From NCBI GenBank assembly GCA_027576995.1, contig JANBQC010000650.1, positions 1 through 15,059 of the forward strand: a DNA stretch of 15,059 nucleotides. The letters are read 5' to 3'. Within the stretch, counting starts at the first letter, position 1. Every line of letters starts with the position of its first letter. Made by a program: the position numbers and the translations under genes. The notes beneath the pieces are model-generated. The model made no database searches and was not told where the DNA came from. It worked only from the letters and a program-made list of their open reading frames with translations. Positions 1 through 9,572 of the stretch are shown piece by piece. The DNA is from Dimargaris cristalligena (lineage: Eukaryota; Kickxellomycota; Dimargaritomycetes; Dimargaritales; Dimargaritaceae).

Positions 1-633
1 GATGGGAATGTAGATGCCAGCGCTCTCCAAAGTGGTCCGCCGGGACAACAAGCTGATATGCCAACCGGAAATAAACGCCGGCACTTTGAGGAACTCAACC
101 AGCCTAAAAACGCAAAAACTCGCCGAAAATCGAAAACTGAAGAAGAGTTACGCCGTCTTTTGGATGCGGCTATGGATTCCTGTCGCACCCTGTCCGAAGT
201 TGCATTTTCGAGTGCTATCCCTGACCTCAATATCAATTCAAATTCAGAAACGCTTTACAGATCCTTTGCAAACTATTACAGATATATAGAACGGGTTCAA
301 CAACCACTGAAGTCCATGAAAGGAGAAGTTCGGATGACTGAACCCATCGATTTTGTAAGAAAACTATTCCGGTTTTTCAAGGACAAAGATTCCGATTTGA
401 GACACCCGTCTCTCATATATATTCTCGACTGGGATGATGTGCTCCACTCTGCTTTTTCCTATGTATTCACCACCGAGCAAGGATATCATTGTGGCGAAAT
501 CGAAGTCATTGGTAAACTAGTTTCGAAAACAGCCCGAATTGGCCTTGTGCCGATTATCAAGAATGTAGCCCACACGACTCGGGTTTTTAATGACGAATTT
601 GGTTTATTTTTACGTAGGTTAGAGAGCGATTAA
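1..633 (+). CDS. C-terminal part of an unrecognised protein (5' end outside window)
   Basis: The frame is open from the first base and ends at TAA 631-633, giving 210 residues. The first in-frame ATG is at 58, but the codons before it are also open, so the gene probably begins outside the window. The start is hydrophilic and rich in Gln, Gly and Pro. Two basic clusters follow, KRR at residues 25-27 and KTRRKSK at 39-45, which resemble a bipartite nuclear localisation signal. The rest (about residues 47-210) looks like a folded, mostly helical domain with many aromatic residues, including a stretch ILDWDDVLHSAFSYVF. I see no signal peptide, membrane segment or catalytic motif. I do not recognise the family. 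A nuclear role is only a guess from the basic clusters. An AATAAATAAA tract 43 nt after the stop fits a 3' end. Confidence 0.7.
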   Translation, partial: DGNVDASALQSGPPGQQADMPTGNKRRHFEELNQPKNAKTRRKSKTEEELRRLLDAAMDSCRTLSEVAFSSAIPDLNINSNSETLYRSFANYYRYIERVQQPLKSMKGEVRMTEPIDFVRKLFRFFKDKDSDLRHPSLIYILDWDDVLHSAFSYVFTTEQGYHCGEIEVIGKLVSKTARIGLVPIIKNVAHTTRVFNDEFGLFLRRLESD

Positions 634-675
634 ACTGGTCATCATTTCTTGCTTTGGGCTGGGATATTGTGACAT

Positions 676-685
676 AATAAATAAA
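676..685 (+). terminator. Candidate polyadenylation signal
   Basis: Two overlapping AATAAA hexamers (676-681 and 680-685) lie 43 nt beyond the stop codon of the partial gene at 1-633, which is a sensible distance for a fungal 3' UTR. This is a sequence match only. Confidence 0.4.
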
Positions 686-3600
686 CGTCATGGATAAGGG
701 TTGATACTTACAGGTTTAGGCATTGTATTGTAAATGGATGTTTTCGTATCTGACTGTTCATTAAGCGTATCGAACATAATTTTTGGCCATGAACTTTTAA
801 GTCAGCCGGCCAGAGCTCTCATATTTATTCACTATGTCGATCATAATTGGCCAAGTTAATCTACACATCCAGCAACTGGGCGGTTTGGACCCACTATCAC
901 TGTATTATTTTTAAACAACGTCTATCCACTGCTCATATTTGAATGGCAATATGCAACCTTAGCTTCTAATATATATGTATGGTCGGGATAGTAATAGTAT
1001 AGGACTTCCTATAAGGGTAATATTGACAATCTGTATGCCTTTGATTACGTTAATATTTTTAATTTCGAAGATCTTCCTACTCCTTATCTGGGCTACCCGA
1101 GGCCATTTCTTTTTAAATATACCATTAACGTACCAGCTAATAAATGAGTAAATGACTATCAAAGAGAAATGACACATTGGCGCCATTCGTACGGTTACTT
1201 CAGCATGGTCTACTTAATCCGGGCCGATATCTGCTTTAAGTTCTCTAGGCCGGCCGTCGCACTCGAGAGCCTGCTATATTTGACCACATGGGACACAAGA
1301 CTTGGGTCATCACTTGCAGTCTTCAAGTATTCCTCGCCGAATGTGACAAAGCTCTCGTAGTTCTTAACGAATTATCTACCGTCACCAAAGAAACGGAACC
1401 TTTAGTTTCACGTCCATCGGGAAAAAAAAGTCCCCTGGAAATGCCTTGCCTGTTAATATGGATTGGCTATATAACTGCTTGGGGATTTCCTATATAACGC
1501 GGGAGCTTGGGTTTAATCCAGTGGAGGTTTATTGGGTACACACCAACCTTGAGCCCAGTATACAGATGTCCCGCTGAGGGCCACACAGGTCTCAGAACCA
1601 GTATTCCCGCAGCAATTGCCGGATTTCTAACATGTAATAGGTCGCAGTGGAATAGCCCTTCGTACGGCTTGCCAATCTATTATCTCTCCAGGAAATCCCA
1701 GGTCACTCACCAAATAAAATAAGTGATCGGCGGATACCATCACCGCCGTTTAACCATATTGGGTACTCTCTAAATGAATTGGAGGAAATAGAACGAAAGG
1801 GGTGAAGAAAGGGATGGAAGATTAGCAATTTTTGGCATCGCCTCCAACCCGTTCAATGATGCAACACATGCCCATTTTGTTTATGGAGGTGTTAATATTG
1901 CGATGCCAGATGTACCCGGCGACAAGCAAACAGTGCATATAGCCAGGCATCCAGCCGGTCCTCCGATGGTATCTTCTCCTCCACTACCCTCGACTCATCC
2001 TGAAGGCTATATGCGCATAAATGGTTCTTGAGTTATACCAGTATAAAAAGGAACAGTTGGCCAACCCAGAGACGGGTCCTCAGATGACTATTACTCCCAT
2101 ACGTTTACTTTCAATTCCTACAATCGCTACATTAATCTTCATACCCTATTGGGGCTGCTAATTATAATAAAGCTATCTTCCTGAATAACCCTACACTCGC
2201 TCAATCTCGTTTACAACAGAGGCGCACCCTATTTACCTTGGTAGGCAGGATTTGCGAAATTAGCGATCCAATCGACGCAGAGGGGGGAAGATTAAGTTCC
2301 AACAGTTACTCCTATAGTTTGTGAATGGCTTGGGTCGGCCAAAACCATCCAAACTCCGACTACATTTAAGTGTCGGGTTTCTGGGGAACGCAGAACAATA
2401 AAGAGAAAATGTGTGTGTTTAAAAGAGAATGGATGTAGTATTTTAGGGACGATATGTACCCCCAGTGACTTTGTTACGATGTGTGCCATTAATGAAAAAA
2501 TGTTTAGGATATTACCCCTTTTGTATAGTACTGATGGGCCTGTCTGATCAATCTAGGGGGTATAGTTGATATCATCGACCTTTAGTCTACTATTTAGTAG
2601 GTGGTTTTTCGGATTTCCATGTCCGAGGGTATTCTTATGAACGGGAAGTTTTCCACGGAAGGCTTTTATTATGACAGGCTTACTATGCGCCCTTACATAT
2701 GTCCACGTCGGAATATCCTGCTGGTATCCCCGACCATCATATCGACTAGCACTAGGGCGGGTACTGTAAAGATAGTTTCGGGAAAAAACTATGCATCCAT
2801 AGAAAAATGAGCGACGAAGCGTTAATCAAATTAAAGTGCACTGACAGGGTGCATTCCTCTGGCCAGTCGATCCCCGAGGGCGGTTAGTCAAAGCGGAGAG
2901 AAGGACTATATGGTCAGGGACCTCCCCCCAACTCGTTACTCCAATTGGTTATCGGAATAGACGAAGTTTCAAAGATTTTGGGGACGGCTGGACGATTTTC
3001 CGACCATTAAGAATGAGGGAGGGGCTCTATACCGGTGAGTTTATGGCAGAGTGGGGGACCTCCTCCAGAGAATATTCTTACCAGTGTTCGGGAAGCAGCA
3101 CAGGGAGGTGGGTAGAAGGCGCCTAGTTTATGGCTTTTCACTGTACTATAATGGCAGGTGGTTGAGAATTTCGAGAAATACGCGGAGATGTTGAAGTTGA
3201 CTTATGCACCCCACCACTTCGACCCCCGCTCCTCACTGATGTAGACTTTACTTGGGACCCGAGTGGTTTAATCAATGCAGCGGAGTGGGTTTTTGAATTT
3301 GCAACTCCGACTGTAGAGCGAGCGCATCCTATACTGTGGACCGCATTTGGTTGTACAACTTGGCCGCGGGTAGACTGGTCCAACGAAGCCAAACGATAGT
3401 AGGTGGTATATCCATATTCCCCCAAGTGATGGCTGAAGGGTAACATTGGTGGATGAGCGTGTGTCGAGGTAACCCCGTAGCTTCTCTACCGCATGATTTT
3501 TTCGCCAATGGTCAGCTCAGCCCAATCGGCCAATTAAGTGATTTGCTGTGTAACATCCACCCGTCGTGGCCCTGTCGGCTGCTTCCTTCCCTGATGTGGC

Positions 3601-3845
3601 ACCTCTCCTTTACCTCTCTTTCTAAAAGGTATACCCAGTGCAATCCCAGAAGGCAGTGTTAGTGTAGACGAGGGATGTGCGGCAAGGGATAGCCTAATAC
3701 ATTCTAAAGGGATGAACGAAGAAAATGATGCGAGCGATTGCCCTAACTCCCAATGCTGTGAGAAAGAAACAGGGGGAAAGAGAGGGGGAGGGGTCGGTCG
3801 GTTGGCTGTAAATTAAGGAGAGTCTGTTTAAAGTAGAACCTTGAG
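686..3845. other. Long stretch without a supportable gene
   Basis: Many short open frames occur on both strands, none with a recognisable family motif or a convincing exon chain. CG dinucleotides are common here (for example around 1200-1400), so this DNA has not decayed like the right end of the window. Bases 2860-3130 and 3660-3850 are purine-rich on the plus strand. A GTAAGTAT 5' splice-site match exists on the minus strand at 711-704, next to a short open frame, but any continuation would run antisense through the gene at 1-633. I see no tRNA or rRNA. Confidence 0.5.
3772..3804 (+). repeat. G-tract cluster
   Basis: Runs of five, five and four G (3772-3776, 3784-3788, 3790-3793) are followed by GG pairs in GGTCGGTCGG. 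The spacing would allow a G-quadruplex on the plus strand, although the fourth tract is only a GG pair. It lies about 50 bases before a strong hairpin. Confidence 0.35.
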
Positions 3846-3887
3846 GGCATAGTGGCGTACTACTTAATTGTAGTGAACCACTATGCC
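3846..3887. repeat. 42-nt inverted repeat (two-step hairpin)
   Basis: GGCATAGTGG at 3846-3855 is the exact reverse complement of CCACTATGCC at 3878-3887. Inside it, ACTAC at 3859-3863 pairs with GTAGT at 3870-3874 around a six-base loop. The two stems are separated by a symmetrical 3x3 internal loop. The result is a compact stem-loop with 15 base pairs. It lies in non-coding DNA about 100 bases upstream of a TATA-like box. It could be an RNA hairpin, a cruciform or a remnant of a short mobile element; nothing seen decides between these. Confidence 0.6.
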
Positions 3888-3985
3888 AGCAACATTCGCT
3901 TTCTGGAGGGAGTGGCTGTTATATGCGCATTGAGTCAGTCAATGCTCTTTTACTCTTTCTCTTGCTATGCTATGCTACTCCAGAG

Positions 3986-3993
3986 TATAAATA
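3986..3993 (+). promoter_or_regulatory. TATA-like box (TATAAATA)
   Basis: TATAAATA is a full match to the eukaryotic TATA consensus on the plus strand. Plus-strand DNA after it becomes pyrimidine-rich, as it does upstream of the two better-defined genes here. The nearest downstream gene starts 1.3 kb away at 5293, so use by that gene would need a very long leader or a leader intron. It could serve an unseen transcript or be a chance match. Confidence 0.25.
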
Positions 3994-4099
3994 CCGAGGA
4001 GTGACTCCTTGGCAACTTGACGGTCCCTTTCCCCAATCGTTCTATTCTTGTGAACAATCTATTATATTCTCTACCGCGTGTGCTGGATACTATAAGTAG

Positions 4100-5292
4100 G
4101 CTATACCCAAACTGACGACGGCTGTATAGTGTAAAATAAAAAAGTACCTCCTCCTATTGAGGTGCCGCCCCTGTTTCCCTCTCCTCCCCGTATTAGAGTA
4201 AGGCTTGTCGGCTATCCACTGTTTTCGCACACGAGCGGCATTGGCGACCACCCTATTTGACGGACGCCACCCAATCCGACGAGTGATATACTGCGTAGAA
4301 GACCCCGTACAACAATCGAGCCCAGACCAACACCCGTCCTTCGTATAGCACCAAGATCCCCAGTCAAATTTGGATCTATGCTCACAAGGTTGACCAATAG
4401 CCAATACTCTTAGGATCCTCCCTTCCTCCTTTGCTTATCACCTGCTTTCTGCTCCCCCTCTGCCCACCAATTGCATTGCCTGTGTAATTAGGTAGAACAG
4501 GTAGGTGTGGTGCACACCCCCAAACAATCCGTTAGTGTGGCCCATTTTCCTCATCGCTGGCTAATCCGTTTTTATCTGCCCCTACTTTTTCGATTCCGCT
4601 CCACTATATCCTTTGCTTGAGGGCTCCCTATATACACCCCTCCCCCCCACCTTGCGGCTTCGTTCCCTTTAAAGTCTTTACCACCCGTGTGGCTGGTTTA
4701 TTTAATTCGGTTGTTTTGTTATCCCCCCCCCTCTTTTCCCATTCTATTTACTCACCTCGCCCCTGGCCTAGTTTGCTTTCCTCCCAATCTTCATTAGCAC
4801 CTTGGCTATTTTAAGTCCATCCCGTACTTTGCCTCATCCGACCTCCGCCACCACTTCCATCTTTCCGTATTGTGGCCCTAGGCGTACTATAGACAGGTCT
4901 TTTACCACCGTCTATTGTGTTCTTAAGCAACGCTTATCCTATTGTCCCCGTCCACCTCTAATTCCACACCCACTTAGCTGACAATCTATATTTAGCTGGA
5001 ATACCTGGCCAGTTGTCTATTTAGGAGCTTCCCACTGGGTACTCTATTTTTGGAGGCTTTCCGCAAAAACCGCTTTATCCCAGCCGGCTCGCAAATAAGC
5101 GTGGCTGAATAGCCTGGCGCTCTTTATATTTTTATTCTTTAAAAAAACATATTCTTTGTTATTTCATTTCGAACGACTCTATTTCTAATCCGTCTACTGG
5201 CCCTGTGAGAGATAGCCAGACCACCAGCTTCTTTGGACTGAATCCACTGCAATCGCAACAGCCGACATACACCAATCTATAGGCACACTAGT
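4100..5292 (+). promoter_or_regulatory. Pyrimidine-rich upstream region of the proline-rich membrane protein gene
   Basis: From about 4.1 kb the plus strand is dominated by C and T, with runs such as nine C at 4733-4741 and seven C near 4643. No coding frame here is recognisable. Pyrimidine tracts on the coding strand also precede the two conserved genes in this window, so this is probably promoter and 5' leader sequence. A TTATATTTTTA stretch at 5124-5134 is a plausible core promoter about 160 bases before the ATG. There is no other evidence for the transcription start. Confidence 0.4.
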
Positions 5293-6642
5293 ATGTCCCA
5301 CTATAATGGTCCTCCCGGCTCCGGCCCTGGTCCTTATCCCAACGGCTCTCGGTCAGATTCACCCGTTGGCCCGCCTTTCCCACCTAGCAACAGTGGACCC
5401 CCTTCGTATAATCGGAACTCTTATGGCCTCCACAACCCAGGTGGTGCACCTAGGGCCCCTGTTAACCCATATGGCCCTTCAACTCAAACGCCCGTGTCCA
5501 ACAACCACTCCCCTTACGGTTCCCAAACCTCTCTGCCTGCACTGGCGAACCAAGCCCACCGCCCCAACAACCGACTCACTGTGAACACCGACGATATTTT
5601 GACTGATTACTACCAGGACTCTGCGACGTTTGCCAACCCCACCGGGGGTGACCCTGAAAAGGCTGGCCGTCGGTATTTGGAAGGAAGAGATCATGGACAC
5701 CCTCCCCCGGGCCATATGGAACTAGCCGACCTTACTACTCGTACTCGGATGGCTGGTGCTGACCCGTATTCTCAGCGCCTGCCATCCAGCGGGCATAACT
5801 CCCCCCACGGCCACGGTAGTCGCGCAGGTACCCCGACAAGATTTGAACATTCACATTATGTGCCCCCAGGCCCTGGCGGCTCACGCCCACCCATGGCTGG
5901 TGGCCTCACTCGCCCTTTTGCTAACCACCCTCCGGGTCCTCATAGTCCAGCCTCGGCGCACCCCCGCTCCGGACCACCGCCAGGACCCATGGGTTACGGT
6001 GGCGCCCCCAGCTATGGCCCAGGTCCGGACTTGACCCACCGTCGGCCCAGCGAAACATCGACCATTTACCCGTCTGACTCGGTGAGTCAATATGGCCAGA
6101 CCCCACCCATGGCCCATCCCTCGCGCCAGCCCCCGAACCAAGGTCGTTTTGCCCCTGGGCCCGGGCCCGGTGGCCCCTACTCCCAATTAAACAACTATAG
6201 CAACCACTCGATACAAAACCCAAACTTAGCCACGCTCGACTCCCCCCTTCCCGCAGGGGTGACCGTATCAGGCGGAGCCTCCTCCTCTTCCCATAATGCG
6301 ATGCTTTCCAACCCTCTTCCCCCCGGTGTAACCGTCTCGGCCCAGTCAAGTCACCTGGGAATTGCTATTCCGCCCAACAATGGGGCCGCCCCTGGCGGCA
6401 TCCCCCCTTCGCCCCCACCCCCACCGCTACCTTATGATAAGAGCCCCGAACGCTACGCCGCGTATGAAACCCGTGGAGGTTGCTGTTCATGCTGCAGTTG
6501 TTGCGGTGGCTGTTGTTCATGCTGTTGTATCCCTCCTTTAGCCATCTTCATTATCATTGCTCTGCTCTGTGTCGGTGCTGGTCTGGGTATTTATTTTGCG
6601 TGGCCCCATATCATCGCTTGGATAGACACACTCAAAAAATAG
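5293..6642 (+). CDS. Proline-rich, cysteine-cluster, single-pass membrane protein (449 aa)
   Basis: Residues 1 to about 395 are low-complexity and rich in Pro, Gly, Ser, Asn and His, so probably disordered. A block at about 92-113 (NNRLTVNTDDILTDYYQDS and following residues) is less repetitive and may be a conserved contact site. Two near-copies, SPLPAGVTVS (317-326) and NPLPPGVTVS (340-349), lie 23 residues apart. PPPPPLP (374-380) resembles an SH3, EVH1 or profilin ligand. Residues 397-412 hold eleven cysteines as CC-S-CC-S-CC-GG-CC-S-CCC, a likely palmitoylation site. One hydrophobic segment follows at about 415-437, leaving about 12 residues, WIDTLKK at the end. There is no signal peptide, so I infer a cytosolic N-terminus and an anchored tail. 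It recalls CYSTM proteins and the cytosolic plus membrane part of fungal LEA-2-like proteins, but no LEA-2 domain follows. The ATG is the first in frame. Function unknown. Confidence 0.85.
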   Translation: MSHYNGPPGSGPGPYPNGSRSDSPVGPPFPPSNSGPPSYNRNSYGLHNPGGAPRAPVNPYGPSTQTPVSNNHSPYGSQTSLPALANQAHRPNNRLTVNTDDILTDYYQDSATFANPTGGDPEKAGRRYLEGRDHGHPPPGHMELADLTTRTRMAGADPYSQRLPSSGHNSPHGHGSRAGTPTRFEHSHYVPPGPGGSRPPMAGGLTRPFANHPPGPHSPASAHPRSGPPPGPMGYGGAPSYGPGPDLTHRRPSETSTIYPSDSVSQYGQTPPMAHPSRQPPNQGRFAPGPGPGGPYSQLNNYSNHSIQNPNLATLDSPLPAGVTVSGGASSSSHNAMLSNPLPPGVTVSAQSSHLGIAIPPNNGAAPGGIPPSPPPPPLPYDKSPERYAAYETRGGCCSCCSCCGGCCSCCCIPPLAIFIIIALLCVGAGLGIYFAWPHIIAWIDTLKK

Positions 6643-9500
6643 CCCCTCTTGCTGTTCCCTTGTTTTTGTGTTTTATTTCATTTCCAAGAAAAAATACCAA
6701 AAAACAAGACAGTACCTGAATCATGTTACATTGGTCATATTTATCCCGTAGATGTGGTTTCGCTGTCCTCTACGTATGGCTGCATGTAAATATCGCTATG
6801 CCTTGCTGCCTCACTCAGTTGTAATTGTTGACAAGTTGTTTTTTATTATTATCACTTTTTCCGTTTTATTCCCCTAAGTACCCCTTACGCAATTTATGTT
6901 AAGTTTTCACCGCCGTCCTATTCCCCTCCCCATTCATTATTGTGCTCCTATTTAAAATGATTTGCATGCTCCTTCTAATCACTGACGTGTCCATTTACGC
7001 ATGGTCCCCAAGCTCACCAACCATTGTTCAAGAAGCAGGATAGCTATTCAACCCAAATATGTATCGGCTGTCATGGCAATTTCATTACCTCATTATTTCT
7101 TATCTATATTTTAACCCATTTTTCTGGTGTATGGCTGGGTTCACCCCGTATCGCAATCCACACTTGTTTCACTGTTGCCCCGGCATAGTAATGTCCGAGT
7201 CTCATCGGGGCTTGGCAACTATCCTCTCTACGAACATTAGTTTTTTTTCTTGTAATTTTAGCGTTTCAAGGCTCCATTTATCAATGCTGGTTTTCGGTCC
7301 TCAATCTATATCCATATTTATTGTCGTTACCGTCCTTATATGCTATTGCCCTAGGATATGAATACTTGCTGGTTAAGTAAATTGGATGAATTATTCACCC
7401 TCTCGTATCTCTTCGTAACAGCCCTATAAATGTCAGCTTATTTTATCTAATTATATGGAAGTAAAGTATAATTTTAAAACATGATATTGGTTGGATAGGT
7501 GGGCAATACGCCCGAATATACAATAACAATTTTAGGCGGAAAATAGGGAGTATTCACTTATGCAGTATTCAAAAGAGTCCCTAACCCACTGATTGTTAAT
7601 GGTGTTGGAGGGCTAGGCACAAGGCGATCCCAAGGGAAACACGGAATTTCGGGCAAGGCACTGTGCTTTTAAATATAGAACAGCCTGTGCCCATTACCAG
7701 ATGCCCATGATCGTATCGTCCTAATCCCACTGTTCGGGCGCCTATCCTATTTATATATTTCACTACTCTTCTCCTGACTCGACTGTCATTCGGATGGTTG
7801 CTTAAAAGGACTTTGAAAACCTCCCATACCCCCCCCCAAACAGTTGGACCACCTATGCCTTCCACTTAATCAGCTATCCCTATTAGAGTCATTTCCCATC
7901 AGACCTCCACACACGAATCCTTTTAGTTTATTTTATTATATATTTCTACTTTGAGGGGATCGAATTCTATAGTGTAGTGTTGCAGTTTTTTCAACCGGCC
8001 TATTTCTAAATCAGATGTAAATGAAGCTATCGGCTGTGTACTAATTGGATTTATATTTATTGACTACACATCTTAATTTTCTGAGTGTAGGGTTAGCTAA
8101 TGGATAAAAAATATCTATTTAGGAAGGTGAAGACGATTTCGAGGCGACTGAGTCATTCGAGCGGCCAGTTTATGCCAGACGGTCCTTACCATTGGTTTAT
8201 TGAGTATAGCAAGCGGGGATAGGGGAGGGTGGGCATTGAAAGGCACAATTTAATAGTGGGAATATTTAGGATGAAGTATGCAGTGGAAAGAGGACTTACC
8301 AGGAGGAGACGGAAACATGTTAAACTGGTTGAGATGAATTAAGGCTGGTATCAGAATGGTGGACTAGAGGAGGAGGAGGGCCTTAATTCCCTTGGAGGCA
8401 AAGCGGATTTCACTAATAGAGTACCCCACCCCCTTCCCTTCCTTGACCATTATCCTCCGGATTAAGAGATTACCATAATTTAGTACTGGCCAAAATGGCA
8501 TTAGGCAAAATGCTTAAACATCCTTCTAATCCGACCCCGCCATTCCTCCTCCACATATGTGGAAGAATAAGTACCAGGCCCTCTATTAATTCCGCTACGA
8601 ACTTCATACTATCAATGTGGATCTCTCCAATACGATTCAAAGCTGGAAAGCTTCAATGGTATGTTCATATAGCTCCTGCTGATATATTCTGTTCCGGGTT
8701 TCCAAAGTGGCCACCATCAGGCCTGGTCACTAAATGACCTAAAGTCTGATCTCTGCTCGACTGTGGCTATGCGTAGACTTGATTTTATGGATTGGGCTAT
8801 TCTGGAGTCAGTGATTCAAAAACCGCCCAAAACTTTGAAGATGCTGCTATAATTATATATTACATATGGAAGTGGTTCAGTCCTACTATATAGCGGAAAA
8901 TTGATTTTATAAGACTGACTAAATATATAATCACTATGTCACCCTTCGCCTTTCACATGGATGAAGTTCATCCAAGCTGTATAACGAAAAATCCATTAGA
9001 TGGGGTCAATATTACTGGTTAAAAGCTACTCACCCACATATTCTCCCGTACACGTATTATGTAAAACTTTATATAGCTGGTTTGAACTTCATCCACATGA
9101 AACCTTATGGAGCTGTACTAGATTGTACCTGCATCATGTCGGATGGATATAGGCAAGCACGTGTCAGTTGATTTAGTACCAAAGCAGGGGGGGGGGCTGC
9201 TTCGCACTAGAACTGAGAATGAGAATGCATCATTTTTTCTAAATAAAATCTGGGGTACTCCTTTAGTATAAAGTTGCTAAAAATATAGCTCTCAGGTACG
9301 CCATGGATCACCCTATAAGCATTCCATATTTATACTCTGCACCTCTGGGTTACAGTATGTTGTGCTGAAAACATAAAATGTGCTGAGAAATGAAGTCCAA
9401 AGGCCCAACTCAGAGGATTGCTATATTCAAATGGGACAACGCCCATGTATTTGCAATGTGATTCCTAAAAATAGACATTCAATAAGCTCTAGATTTCAGA
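6643..9500. other. Intergenic stretch, no supportable gene
   Basis: This follows the proline-rich gene and ends at the 3' side of NDUFS6, so it is a tail-to-tail interval. The plus strand stays pyrimidine-rich to about 7.35 kb, is purine-rich at about 8.1-8.4 kb, then mixed. There is a nine-C run at 7829-7837 and a ten-G run at 9187-9196. Short open frames at 7059-7361 (+), 7596-7865 (-) and 8495-8737 (+) show no family motif. An inverted repeat lies at 8951-9102. No RNA gene is recognised. Confidence 0.45.
8951..9102. repeat. Imperfect inverted repeat, arms about 33 bp
   Basis: TGGATGAAGTTCA at 8958-8970 is matched exactly by its reverse complement at 9083-9095. The similarity continues imperfectly on both sides (TTTCA outside; AGCT-TATA inside), giving arms of roughly 33 bp about 90 bases apart. 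This could be a foldback element, a miniature transposon or a structured transcript. No coding potential or target-site duplication is evident. Confidence 0.45.
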
Positions 9501-9506
9501 TTTATT
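9501..9506 (-). terminator. Candidate polyadenylation signal of NDUFS6
   Basis: TTTATT on the plus strand is AATAAA on the minus strand, 66 nt beyond the NDUFS6 stop codon. Its position supports the spliced gene model, whose second exon ends at 9573. Confidence 0.4.
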
Positions 9507-9572
9507 CTTGTCGACGACAGAAATGTGGTTATAAATACGGTAGGAAATAGTGTCAATGAACGAGTTCTATTT

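Noticed and set aside
704..790. Minus-strand mini-exon ending at a perfect GTAAGT (711-706), encoding MFDTLNEQSDTK and a little more
   Set aside because: The next exon would have to lie antisense within the gene at 1-633, and the upstream frame closes quickly. The same bases also read as a TTACAG acceptor on the other strand.
3160..3401. Plus-strand frame containing AAEWVFEFATPTVERAH, briefly considered as NDUFS4-like
   Set aside because: The resemblance is limited to a few residues; the conserved WENPLMGW segment and flanking exons are missing and there is no start codon.
3138..3446. Minus-strand open frame of 102 codons, Ser/Thr-rich
   Set aside because: No recognisable motif, no supporting splice sites or neighbouring exons, and frames of this length are expected by chance here.
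4090..4404. Minus-strand open frame of 104 codons
   Set aside because: No domain or motif, lies in the pyrimidine-rich upstream region, and an alternative overlapping frame is equally open.
5479..6349. Several open frames on both strands inside the proline-rich gene
   Set aside because: Low-complexity, G+C-rich coding DNA leaves few stops in any frame; only the 449-codon frame ends in a coherent cysteine cluster and membrane helix.
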